From assembly GCF_011064595.1 (NCBI RefSeq), contig NZ_JAALJI010000009.1:124001-188000 (forward strand): a stretch of DNA of 64,000 nt, given 5' to 3'. Shown here piece after piece: positions 1-8,018 of this stretch; the stretch's first letter is position 1, and the number at the start of each line of letters is the position of its first letter. Source of the DNA: Paludisphaera soli (GTDB lineage Bacteria > Planctomycetota > Planctomycetia > Isosphaerales > Isosphaeraceae). Below the pieces are notes generated by a model. The model was not told the origin of the DNA. It saw only the letters and a list, made by a program, of their open reading frames with translations, and did not search any database. The position numbers and the translations under genes were made by a program.

Positions 1-2192
1 ATGTCCAGCAGGATGCGGCGGCGGGCCGGGTCGGCGGCGCTCGCGGCCAGCAGCGCCGCCACGTCGGCCGCGTAGGGGGAGCGGACCCGGAGCAGCACGT
101 CGTCGCCCGCCTGCTGGAGGCCGGGCGCCTTGAGCTGCGGGAGCACCTGCTCCAGCAGCGGCAGCGCCTCGGGCCGTTGCAGCCGCCACAGGAAGCCGAG
201 CAGCTTGCTCAGGGCGTTGGCCTCGGGCTCGGGGGCGCCGAGGGGGATGTACGCCTCGTTGCGGTCGACGGGGAAGTACGGCGGCAGGGCGACGCGGTCG
301 TCGGCGGCGAGCTTCGCGAAATCGCCCGAGCCGCCGAACAGCGAGGGGTCGATCAGGCTCGTGATGAACTCGGGCTCGCGGCCGTCGAGGGCCAGGCCCA
401 GGGCTTCCAGATACGTGCGGTCGCGACCGTCCCAGCCGGCGATCAGCTTGCGGAGCGCCTCGGCCGCCTTCGGCGTCGGGACCTTCCGGAGCGCCAGGAT
501 CAGCTCGCGGCGGACGCCCGGATCGGGGTCGTCGGCCAGGGGGAGCAGGAGGTCGAGGTGCGCCAGCGCCGGGGCGGGCTTGCGGGCCTCGGGGTCCTTG
601 TATTCGACGATCCCGTTCTCGCGGCAGTCGCGGCCGAGGATGCGGACGGCCAGCTCGCGGAACCGCGGGTCGTCGCCCCGGAACGCTTTCGGATTCCGCA
701 GCATGTCGGCCGCGATCGAGGCGAGCTTCGGGACGGCCGTGGCGGTCCAGATCGCCCTCGCGGCCTCCTCGGGGGAGCCTTCGCGGATCAGGGTCGCGAG
801 CGAGTCGGCCGAGGCGTCGCCTCGCGCGATCAGGGACCGCCGGGCGGCGTCCTGGGTGGCCACGCAGGGGGACTTGAGTCCCTCGATGAGGCCGGCGAGG
901 GTGGCGAAGTCGGGCTTCGCGGCCTTCGGCCCGGCGCCCTTCGGCGCGACGCGGTAGATGCGGCCGGTGTCCTGGTCCGCGAAGGCGTGGCCGCCGACGC
1001 CCGCGTCGTACCAGTCGGCGACGAAGACGGAGCCGTCGGGGGCCACGGTCATGTCGACGGGGCGGAACCACGGGTCGTCGCTGGCGAGCAGGACCTGGGA
1101 CTCGGCCCGGAAGGTCGCGCCCTGCCGGGTGATCGGGAAGAAGTTAATCTGGCGGGTGCCGGCCTCGGCCTCCAGCAGGCCGCCGAAGTAGGAGGCGGGG
1201 AGGAGCCGGCCTTCGTACACGGCGATCCCGCAGGGGCTGCCGTTGCCGGTGCCGACGAGCTTGGGGACGTTGCCCGGCACGTCCTCGCCCCAGTGTCGGG
1301 GGCTGCCGGGGGTCTTGTAGCCGAACCGGCCGCCGTCCATGGTATGGATCACGCGGCAGCCGCGGTTGCCGTCGTCGTCGTTGTCGCTGGTGAAGCCGTT
1401 GCCGAAGGCGTCGCGGCAGGTCTCGTAATTGTTGCGCTGGCCGTCGCAGACGACCTCGAATTCGGTGCCGTCGCGGTTGACGCGGAGGGTGTTGGCGTAC
1501 TTGTCGGCGACGACGTGGCGGCCCGAGGCGTCGACCACGTCGAAGTTCTGGTAGCGTTCCGAGCGATCCCCCTGGACCGAGCAGCAGCCGTCGCCGTGGG
1601 TGAAGTAGAGCTTGCCGTCGAGCCCCAGGGCCACGCCGTGGACGCCGTGGTCGGAGTCGAGCCCGCCGAAGCCGGTGAGCAGCGGGTACCGCTTGTCGGC
1701 CCGGTCGTCGCCGTCGGTGTCTTCCAGCACCAGCAGGTCGGGGCTGTTGCCGACGTAGACCCGGCAGCCCCGGTACTTGCCGGCCTCGTCGTAGCGTTCC
1801 TCGACGGCCAGGCCCATGGGGACGGGGAAGATCCGGTCGGCGAAGACGGTGACCTTGTCGGCCTTGCCGTCGCCGTCGGTGTCCTCCAGGATCTTGATTT
1901 TGTCCGACTCCTCGATGCGGGCGAACTTCTTGTTCCCGCCCCGCGTGAGGCGGTAGTTGAGCCCCTCGGAGACCCAGACCCGGCCTCGGGAGTCGACGTC
2001 CATGCTGGTCGGGTTGAAGAGCAGGGGCTCGGCCGCCCAGAGGGTGGCTTCCAGGCCCTCGGCCGGTTTCAGCTTCTTCGCGGACTCCTCGGGCGAGGTC
2101 TGCGCGCGGAGCGCGGTCGGCGCGAGGGCCAGGCAGGCCCCCGCGAGGATGAGGTAGGCCTGGCGGCGAGGCGACGCGGGCAGGAAGACCAT
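1..2192 (-). CDS. PVC-type secreted propeller/HEAT-repeat protein, 3' end cut by the window
   Basis: The frame starts at an ATG at 2192 and stays open to base 1, so about 730 residues are visible and the C-terminus is missing. A signal peptide (about residues 1-30, ending near ALRAQ) is followed by a six-bladed sugar-dehydrogenase-like propeller with acidic loops such as DTDGDGKAD and DTDGDDRAD, then by helical HEAT-like repeats from about residue 420. This is the architecture of the planctomycete 'membrane-bound dehydrogenase' proteins, whose C-terminus usually carries a CxxCH heme site. The heme part would lie outside the window, so it is not shown. The expected place is the periplasm or cell surface, as a redox or sugar-oxidising enzyme; the substrate is unknown. 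A full-length relative lies at 57762-61142. A long plus-strand open frame over the same DNA is an antisense shadow. Confidence 0.85.
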   Translation of the reverse strand, partial: MVFLPASPRRQAYLILAGACLALAPTALRAQTSPEESAKKLKPAEGLEATLWAAEPLLFNPTSMDVDSRGRVWVSEGLNYRLTRGGNKKFARIEESDKIKILEDTDGDGKADKVTVFADRIFPVPMGLAVEERYDEAGKYRGCRVYVGNSPDLLVLEDTDGDDRADKRYPLLTGFGGLDSDHGVHGVALGLDGKLYFTHGDGCCSVQGDRSERYQNFDVVDASGRHVVADKYANTLRVNRDGTEFEVVCDGQRNNYETCRDAFGNGFTSDNDDDGNRGCRVIHTMDGGRFGYKTPGSPRHWGEDVPGNVPKLVGTGNGSPCGIAVYEGRLLPASYFGGLLEAEAGTRQINFFPITRQGATFRAESQVLLASDDPWFRPVDMTVAPDGSVFVADWYDAGVGGHAFADQDTGRIYRVAPKGAGPKAAKPDFATLAGLIEGLKSPCVATQDAARRSLIARGDASADSLATLIREGSPEEAARAIWTATAVPKLASIAADMLRNPKAFRGDDPRFRELAVRILGRDCRENGIVEYKDPEARKPAPALAHLDLLLPLADDPDPGVRRELILALRKVPTPKAAEALRKLIAGWDGRDRTYLEALGLALDGREPEFITSLIDPSLFGGSGDFAKLAADDRVALPPYFPVDRNEAYIPLGAPEPEANALSKLLGFLWRLQRPEALPLLEQVLPQLKAPGLQQAGDDVLLRVRSPYAADVAALLAASAADPARRRILLD

Positions 2193-2331
2193 CGGCGGCT
2201 CCGCGAGATCGAGGAGAGGGGGCGCGTCCGTCGAGCAGCGACGCCCCATTCTGGCCGAGCGGCCGGCGACGGTCCAGTGACCGCCGCGATCCCGGCCCGA
2301 CCGCCGAGGCGGGCCGGGCCGGGCGGCGGGA

Positions 2332-3696
2332 TCATTTCTTCTCGGTCTTGGCGCCGGGCCCGCGCGGGCCGTAGAAGTCCATGAAGACGTTGTCACGCTC
2401 CAGCGGGAGCTGGAAGCCGTCGGAGACGCGGGTCATGTAGAGGCCGCGGCAAAGCCACCAGAAGGTCGCCATGGCCGCCTCGGGGCCGAGGTCCGCCTCC
2501 AACTTCCGGTAGTCGGCGGGCGTGACGGTCCAGGGAGCCTTCGTCAGCGTGCGGGCGTAGGCGTAGGCGCGCTGTTCCTCGGGTGGGAAGGCCGACCAGT
2601 CGTCGCCGGCGAGGCGTCGCGTGCGCTCGGCGATCGCCCCCTTGTCCAGCCCGGCGACCTCCAGCAGCATCTCGCAGTGGCCCATGCAGTAGTTGCAGCG
2701 GATGGCGCGGGTCTGGACCCAGAACAGGCTCTCCTCGAACACGCGGTCGGGCTTGGCCTCGGCCCACATCGTCCGCGTGGCCCGGCTCCAGGGGACGGCC
2801 AGCTCGGGGACGTAGCCCGAGCAGACGAGGTTCCAGACGATCCGCGTCGGCCGCGAGGCGAACTCCGGCGGCAGCCCCTTCTTGACCTCGTCCCAGGGGG
2901 GGATCGGCAGCCGGGGCTTCCGCGCCCGCTGGCTCTCCAGGCGCGATTGGAGGTCGTCGTACGACAGGCCCGACCATTCGGGATCGCGGTCGACGACCGT
3001 CTCGCCGCCGTCTTTCAGGGGCTTCAGGTCGGCCTGGGGCGGCAGGACCGGCTGCGACTGGAACGCGCCGGGGGCGAAGGCGACCTCGATCGGCGGCAGC
3101 GGCCCGCCCGGCTCCATCGGCAGGTTCAGGCCCAGCACGATCCGGTCCTGGAAGTTGCCGTAGGCCCCCAGCAGGACGGCCGCCGCGGCGCCCTTCTCGC
3201 CGTACTTGTCGACGAGGCGGGCGAACAGCTCGTCGGGGATCGTGGGCGCGTCGACGGTGTGGAGCCGGGCGAATTCCAGGGCGTCGCGGTACTGGGCCGG
3301 CCAGCCTTCGGGATCGCCGACGACGGCCTTGATGGTCGCCTCGTCCATCCCGGCGCGTCGGGCGTCGGCCAGGGCGTAGGCCTCGGTGTAGGCGCATCGG
3401 TTGTTGTGGGCGACGACCCAGCGCATCGCGGCGCGGAGCTTGGGGTCGAGCGGGCTCTTGGTGCGCTGGGCGTGGTCCAGTTCGAGCATCGCGGCGGCGG
3501 TGCGGGGGAGGCGCACGGCCACGGCCTTCGCCCAGATCGGCAGCGGCCCGCCGCCTCCGGACTTGATCGCGGGGAGGGCCTGCCAGCAGGCCGCGTCGTC
3601 GAGCGGGGCGACGGCCGGGGCCTCGTCCGCGGGGGCCTGGCCCGTCAGCGCCAGGCCGAGCAGCAGGCCGCCGGCGGCCTTGAGTTCCTTCATCAT
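2332..3696 (-). CDS. Secreted tandem carboxymuconolactone decarboxylase (AhpD-like) protein
   Basis: The 454-residue protein has a short signal peptide (residues 1 to about 23) and two CMD/AhpD-like helical domains. The C-terminal domain has the redox motif RCNYCMGHC near residues 333-341, with two cysteines three apart and a nearby His, as in peroxidase-related CMD proteins. The N-terminal copy has RCAYTEAY, in which the second cysteine is replaced, so it is probably structural. Known relatives reduce peroxides or decarboxylate ring lactones; the substrate here cannot be read. The start at 3696 follows an aGAGGAa box about 11 bases upstream. An alternative ATG is the next codon. It lies 59 bases after a DUF1559 gene on the same strand, probably in one operon. 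The longer frame running upstream of 3696 is an artefact. Confidence 0.82.
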   Translation of the reverse strand: MMKELKAAGGLLLGLALTGQAPADEAPAVAPLDDAACWQALPAIKSGGGGPLPIWAKAVAVRLPRTAAAMLELDHAQRTKSPLDPKLRAAMRWVVAHNNRCAYTEAYALADARRAGMDEATIKAVVGDPEGWPAQYRDALEFARLHTVDAPTIPDELFARLVDKYGEKGAAAAVLLGAYGNFQDRIVLGLNLPMEPGGPLPPIEVAFAPGAFQSQPVLPPQADLKPLKDGGETVVDRDPEWSGLSYDDLQSRLESQRARKPRLPIPPWDEVKKGLPPEFASRPTRIVWNLVCSGYVPELAVPWSRATRTMWAEAKPDRVFEESLFWVQTRAIRCNYCMGHCEMLLEVAGLDKGAIAERTRRLAGDDWSAFPPEEQRAYAYARTLTKAPWTVTPADYRKLEADLGPEAAMATFWWLCRGLYMTRVSDGFQLPLERDNVFMDFYGPRGPGAKTEKK

Positions 3697-3755
3697 GGTC
3701 CTGGTTCCTCGTCTGCGAAGTCGGGTGATCGGATGGTTCGGATCGGGGTTTCGGG

Positions 3756-4739
3756 TCAGTAGGCGTCGGCGCTGAGGATCTCGCCGCCGGCTCGGGTGCC
3801 GAGGCCGCGCCAGACGTCGCGGGCGATGGCGTCCTTGACGAACCGCACGGCGCCGTCGCAGAGGAGGACGTTGACGCCCCCCGCGTGGGTGCTGGAGGCC
3901 ATGTTCAGGATCCGCCCCGGCGGGAACATGCAGGAGCGGGTGTTGGGGGTGTTGCCGTGGCCGTACACGCACGAAGTGCTCCCCGCCAGCCAGGGGGAGC
4001 CCTGGCTCGAGACGCCCTGGGTGGTGAGGGTCCGCACGTCGATCGAAAGGCAGTCGGCGATGGCCGCGTCGGCCGTGGCGGGGAAAGTCCTCGGCAGGAA
4101 GAGGTCGGAGGCCGGGGTCGCCACGGCGTTGCTGAAGTCCCCCTTGAGCCGCTCGGACATGGCCGTGGTGTTGCTGGTGCCGTCGGTGATCGCGGCGATC
4201 GTCGTCTTGCTGACGCTGAAGAAGACGCCGTCCGGGGCCGGCATGTTCGCGTTCGCGCCGCTGCCGACGTCGCTCGGGCCGTAGGTGAACAGGATGCCCG
4301 CCCCTTCGTTGAAGCGGTAGCTCACGGGGGCCTCGCCGGTCGGCACGGTCGCCTGGGGGTCGCTCGGGCAGCTGAACATCGCCACCGAGGTCCCCTGGGT
4401 CGTCGTGTTCTCGGGCGCGTTGGGCAGCAGGTCGAAGTTGATGGTGTTGAAGACCTGGGTCTGCTCCATGTAGCCCAGCACGCGGGCGAACCCCGAGAAG
4501 GTCGCCGTGGGGGGGAAGTTGGGGGCCGGCGTGCTGAGCCCCCGGCTGTGCGGGAAGCAGCCCTGGACGTCGTGGTAGTTGTGCAGGGCGATGCCGAACT
4601 GCTTCAGGTTGTTGACGCACTGCATCCGGCGGGCCGCGCCCCGGGCGGCCTGCACGGCGGGGAGCAACAGGGCGATGAGCACGGCGATGATCGCGATGAC
4701 GACGAGCAGCTCGATGAGCGTGAAGCCTCGACGCTTCAT
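3756..4739 (-). CDS. DUF1559 pseudopilin-like protein (H-x9-DG type), copy 1
   Basis: The 327-residue protein begins [18 protein letters not shown], a type IV prepilin/type II pseudopilin signal with Gly before Phe and Glu at +5, followed by one hydrophobic helix. The conserved [19 protein letters not shown] segment follows. Near the C-terminus it has [12 protein letters not shown], the H-x9-DG motif of planctomycete DUF1559 proteins, and it ends [14 protein letters not shown]. The protein is expected to be processed by a prepilin peptidase and to stay in the inner membrane or join an extracellular pseudopilus; the exact role of this large family is unknown. It is first in a likely two-gene unit with the CMD-like gene downstream. 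It is one of five copies in this window. Confidence 0.93.
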   Translation of the reverse strand: MKRRGFTLIELLVVIAIIAVLIALLLPAVQAARGAARRMQCVNNLKQFGIALHNYHDVQGCFPHSRGLSTPAPNFPPTATFSGFARVLGYMEQTQVFNTINFDLLPNAPENTTTQGTSVAMFSCPSDPQATVPTGEAPVSYRFNEGAGILFTYGPSDVGSGANANMPAPDGVFFSVSKTTIAAITDGTSNTTAMSERLKGDFSNAVATPASDLFLPRTFPATADAAIADCLSIDVRTLTTQGVSSQGSPWLAGSTSCVYGHGNTPNTRSCMFPPGRILNMASSTHAGGVNVLLCDGAVRFVKDAIARDVWRGLGTRAGGEILSADAY

Positions 4740-4964
4740 GGGAAGCCTCCGGATTTCGGGGATGAGATCGGTATGAGGGCGAAGGATCGCCGACGCCGGC
4801 CGCGCGCAGGCCCGGGCGACGTCGCGCCTGGGCGCATGGCGGGCGCGGCGAGTCGCCCCGGGCGCGGGTTCGCGGGCCCGGGTCGGTCGGGATCGGTCAC
4901 GTCGGGACTGGGCCGCTGGAGGCGCGGCGCGGACGGAGGCCGGCGCGCGGACTCGCGGCCGGGA

Positions 4965-5396
4965 TCAGCCGATCGGCCGTCGCGGGGGGTGGAACGGGGA
5001 GGGGCCGCCGTGCGAGGGGCGCAAGGCGGTCGAGGCGGGAGCGAGGAGGGCGGAACCGTAGGACGGCGGCGGGACCGGGGCGGTCAGGTGCACCCATCGG
5101 TCGACCCGCGCCCCGGGGGCGGAGGTCGAGGGGGACGCGGGGGCGGGGTCGCTGGAGCAGCGGAGGCCGGAGCAGGGGGAGGGGGAGGGGGTCGTCGGCT
5201 TCGGGATCGAGGGCTCGGCCGCCGCCAGCGCCCCGACGTCCGCCAGCAGGTCCAGGCGGGCGGCCTCGGGCCGCGCGTCGCGGGCGCCGGGATGGCGGCA
5301 ACCGGCCCTGGCCGTCGGCGACGCGAGCCAGCACCCCAGCATCGCCAGCAGGGCGACGGCGGCCGTCCGCGTCGGGATGGAGGGTCGTGACGCCAT
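4965..5396 (-). CDS. Small proline- and serine-rich secreted protein, uncharacterised
   Basis: The 143-residue frame has a plausible signal peptide (about residues 1-31, hydrophobic core AAVALLAMLGCWL, cleavage near TARA). A low-complexity region rich in Pro, Ser and Ala follows, with a CSGLRC pair and a basic proline-rich end. No domain is recognised. It has no clear Shine-Dalgarno sequence before the ATG at 5396, and in this GC-rich DNA a low-complexity frame can be accidental. In its favour are the well-formed signal peptide and its place filling the gap between a DUF1559 gene and the divergent protease gene. A competing frame on the same strand covers 4897-6801 but reads antisense to the protease and was rejected. 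Confidence 0.45.
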   Translation of the reverse strand: MASRPSIPTRTAAVALLAMLGCWLASPTARAGCRHPGARDARPEAARLDLLADVGALAAAEPSIPKPTTPSPSPCSGLRCSSDPAPASPSTSAPGARVDRWVHLTAPVPPPSYGSALLAPASTALRPSHGGPSPFHPPRRPIG

Positions 5397-5628
5397 GGAG
5401 ATCGTTCGCCGGCGGGGGGTCGTCCGGAAGTCGAGACGCGTCGGCCCGCTGATTTGGAGACTTGTGGATGACGAAGACTCTACAGGCCGGCGGCGCGGTC
5501 CGCAAGGGGCGAGGCCGGATTGCGCGCCCTCGGGCCGAGGCGGCCGGCCTTTTCAACGGCCTCGGACCCTTTACAATGAATCGCCGGAATGCGGGCCTCC
5601 AAGCGATCGCGAGTCGAGGGCAAGAACG

Positions 5629-6885
5629 ATGAGGAACGGCGGGACGTCGCCGATGACGACGGTCGTCGGCCATGTGATCACGGCCGCGACGACCCTGGCG
5701 CTGGCGGCGCTGCTCGTGGGATGGCGGCCCTACCCCCGGCCCGAGATCTCCGCCCAGGTCCCGCCGCCGCCCCGCCCCCAGGCCGGCGTCGAGATGGTGC
5801 AGGCGCCGCCGGGCCGCGCCGCCACGGCTCCTCCGGCCGCCCCCGTGCTGGAGCCGGCCGACGGCGCGACCGCCCCGGGCGCGGCCCCTGACGAGGAGGC
5901 CCTCAAGCACCTCGACGCCGAGGAGCGGAAGAACGTCCTGGTCTACGCCTCGGTCAACAAGAGCGTGGTGAACATCACCGCCGAGTCCGAGGTCCAGGGC
6001 TTCTTCGGCTCCGAGGAGACCTCGACGGGGACCGGTTCGGGGTTCGTGGTCGACAAGGAAGGCCACATCCTGACCAACTTCCACGTCATCCAGGGGGCCG
6101 ACGTCGTCCGGGCCACCCTGTTCGACGGCTCCGCCCACCCGGCCAGCGTCGTCGGCGTGGACCCTTCGAACGACGTGGCCGTGCTCAAGGTGGACGTCGA
6201 GGCCGACATGCTCCACCCGGTCGAGCTGGGGGACTCCTCCCAGCTCCTGGTCGGCCAGAAGATCATGGCGATCGGCAACCCGTTCGGCCTGGAGCGGACG
6301 CTCACCACGGGGATCGTCAGCAGCCTGGACCGCTCGCTGAAGGCCAAGAACGGCCGGATGATCAAGGGGATCATCCAGACCGACGCCGCCATCAATCCGG
6401 GCAACTCGGGCGGGCCGCTCTTGAACTCGCGGGGGCAAGTGATCGGCATGAACACGGCGATCATCAGCAACGTCGGCCAGTCGGCCGGGGTCAGCTTCGC
6501 GGTGCCGATCAACTCGATCGCCCGCATCCTCCGCCCGCTGATCGAGAACGGCCGGGTCATTCGCGCCGACCTGGGGATCGCCCGCGTCTACACGACCGAG
6601 CAGGGGCTCCTGGTGCTGGCCGTCGCCGAGGGGGGGCCCGCCGAGCGCGCCGGCATCCGGCCGATCCAGGTCAAGATCGAGCGCCTGGGCTCGGGATTCA
6701 TCCGACGTTCGCTGGACCCCGACTCGGCCGACCTGATCGTCGCGGTCGAGCGCAAGCGGGTCAAAACGGTCGACGAGCTGCTGACCGAGGTCGAGAAACA
6801 CCAGCCCGGCGACACGGTGCGGATCACCGTCATCCGGGAAGGGCGGCCGGCCGACGTGCCGGTGCAGCTCGGCCGCTCCTCCTGA
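5629..6885 (+). CDS. HtrA/DegP-like trypsin-type serine protease with PDZ domain
   Basis: The 418-residue protein has an N-terminal membrane anchor or uncleaved signal (about residues 9-30), a proline-rich linker, an S1C protease domain and one C-terminal PDZ domain. The catalytic triad is visible: His152 in ILTNFHVI, Asp182 in NDVAVLK and Ser260 in NPGNSGGPLL. The family degrades or refolds damaged proteins in the periplasm. A single PDZ and an N-terminal anchor make it closer to DegS/HtrA than to two-PDZ DegP. The ATG at 5629 is preferred over upstream in-frame codons because of a GAGGG box 8 bases before it; ATG 5653 is a weaker alternative. It is transcribed toward the Nudix gene, with only 16 bases between the two stops. 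Confidence 0.93.
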   Translation: MRNGGTSPMTTVVGHVITAATTLALAALLVGWRPYPRPEISAQVPPPPRPQAGVEMVQAPPGRAATAPPAAPVLEPADGATAPGAAPDEEALKHLDAEERKNVLVYASVNKSVVNITAESEVQGFFGSEETSTGTGSGFVVDKEGHILTNFHVIQGADVVRATLFDGSAHPASVVGVDPSNDVAVLKVDVEADMLHPVELGDSSQLLVGQKIMAIGNPFGLERTLTTGIVSSLDRSLKAKNGRMIKGIIQTDAAINPGNSGGPLLNSRGQVIGMNTAIISNVGQSAGVSFAVPINSIARILRPLIENGRVIRADLGIARVYTTEQGLLVLAVAEGGPAERAGIRPIQVKIERLGSGFIRRSLDPDSADLIVAVERKRVKTVDELLTEVEKHQPGDTVRITVIREGRPADVPVQLGRSS

Positions 6886-6901
6886 CGGGCGGTCCGTTCG
6901 G

Positions 6902-7483
6902 TCAGGTCCGCGAGAACTTCTCCTCGGACGCCTGCCACCAGAGGAGCCCCGCGACGACCAGCGCGTGGTCGACGCGGCCTTTGCGGATCAGGTCGAAGAC
7001 CTCGCGCGCGGGGTGCTTCTCGACGGTGAGTTCCTCCGTGTGGTCGAGCTTCGGCGCGGCGACGCGGCGGGCGTTGCGGATCACGAGGGTGATCGTCCGC
7101 GAGGTCACGAGCGACGGGTTCGACCAGAGCGCGCCGATGTATTCGGGCGGGTCGCCGGCGTAGCCGGTCTCTTCCAGCAGCTCGCGAGGTCCCGCGACCA
7201 TCGGATCCTCGTTCGGGTCGACGAGCCCGCCGGGGATCTCCAGGCTGTCGCGCCCGGAGCCCGCGCGGAACTGGCGGACGAACAGCACCTCGTTCTCGGG
7301 CGTGATCGCGATCGCGTGCACGGCGTCGGCCAGCCGGACCACGAAGAAGTCGTGCGTCAACCCGGAGAGCCGCGACCGGAACCGCTCCTTGCGGAGCGCG
7401 AACAGCCAGTTCTCCTCGATCGTCGTGTCGTGCCGCCCCTCGTCCACGCGGGACCAGGAGGCTTCCTGTTCGTTCTGGGCCAA
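6902..7483 (-). CDS. Nudix hydrolase, ADP-ribose pyrophosphatase-like
   Basis: The protein of up to 193 residues holds a perfect Nudix box, G86-x5-E92-x7-R100-E-L-L-E104-E105-T-G107. It is preceded by the FVRQFR strand and the EIPGG motif typical of ADP-ribose/ADP-sugar pyrophosphatases. It should hydrolyse a nucleoside diphosphate linked to a sugar, using Mg2+, in the cytoplasm. The start is uncertain: the longest form begins with TTG at 7483, and an internal GTG at 7447 would give 181 residues and still keep the whole fold. Either way it overlaps the end of the upstream gene on the same strand by about 90-127 bases. Its 3' end faces the HtrA-like gene. Confidence 0.9.
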   Translation of the reverse strand: MAQNEQEASWSRVDEGRHDTTIEENWLFALRKERFRSRLSGLTHDFFVVRLADAVHAIAITPENEVLFVRQFRAGSGRDSLEIPGGLVDPNEDPMVAGPRELLEETGYAGDPPEYIGALWSNPSLVTSRTITLVIRNARRVAAPKLDHTEELTVEKHPAREVFDLIRKGRVDHALVVAGLLWWQASEEKFSRT

Positions 7484-7836
7484 GGCGGGGCGCTCCGATG
7501 CGGGTTGCGGTGCGGGATGGCGGGGTCAGAGGGTGGAGGGGTCGGATCCTCGAACTCGATGTTCGCGATCGAACGTCCCGTCGCGTTGAAGGCGAGCAAC
7601 CTCATCGCGCTGATGTCGGCCTGGGCGTCGTCGCTCGACGATCCGAGCTGGATCCGCCATCCGACGCGGAAGCGATCGGACTTTGCAAAGCCCGGGTCGC
7701 TGACGCCGACGGTGACCGAAGTCTGCCGAGAGGCGTCGACCTGCGAAGCGGGATGGCCCGTCGCCCAGTCCACGAGGGCCCGCGCGATCGGCTCGACCAC
7801 CGGGCCGCTCTCGCCGCGAATCACAACGACCGCCAT
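7357..7836 (-). CDS. Small uncharacterised protein overlapping the Nudix gene
   Basis: The 159-residue frame starts at an ATG (7836) with a GAGGTAAC box just upstream. The first 105 or so residues have ordinary protein composition (for example FRVGWRIQLGSSSDD and MRLLAFNATGRSIANIEFEDP) and no recognised domain. The last 50 or so residues are Arg/Pro/Ser-rich because they are read out of frame through the beginning of the Nudix gene. The protein may really be this long, or a frameshift may have removed an earlier stop. The 127-base overlap is long for a natural gene pair. No signal peptide or membrane segment is seen. Confidence 0.55.
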   Translation of the reverse strand: MAVVVIRGESGPVVEPIARALVDWATGHPASQVDASRQTSVTVGVSDPGFAKSDRFRVGWRIQLGSSSDDAQADISAMRLLAFNATGRSIANIEFEDPTPPPSDPAIPHRNPHRSAPPWPRTNRKPPGPAWTRGGTTRRSRRTGCSRSARSGSGRGSPG

Positions 7837-8018
7837 GTTACCTCGTATCCGGCCGATGGGCCACGCCTTTCCCGGCGGCTGGCCCTTCCTGATGAAAGGG
7901 CGGGCTCGTCCTCATCGCAGTGTCGCGACTCGCCGACGCTCGGCCTCCAGGTCAAGGCGATGTCAGTCAGGATCCAGGTCCGAGGATCGCACGGCAGGCG
8001 GGACCATCCGAGGGATGT

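Noticed and set aside
177-2384. 735-residue plus-strand open frame
   Set aside because: It is antisense to the PVC propeller gene, has Val/Gly/Asp-rich repetitive composition and no ribosome site.
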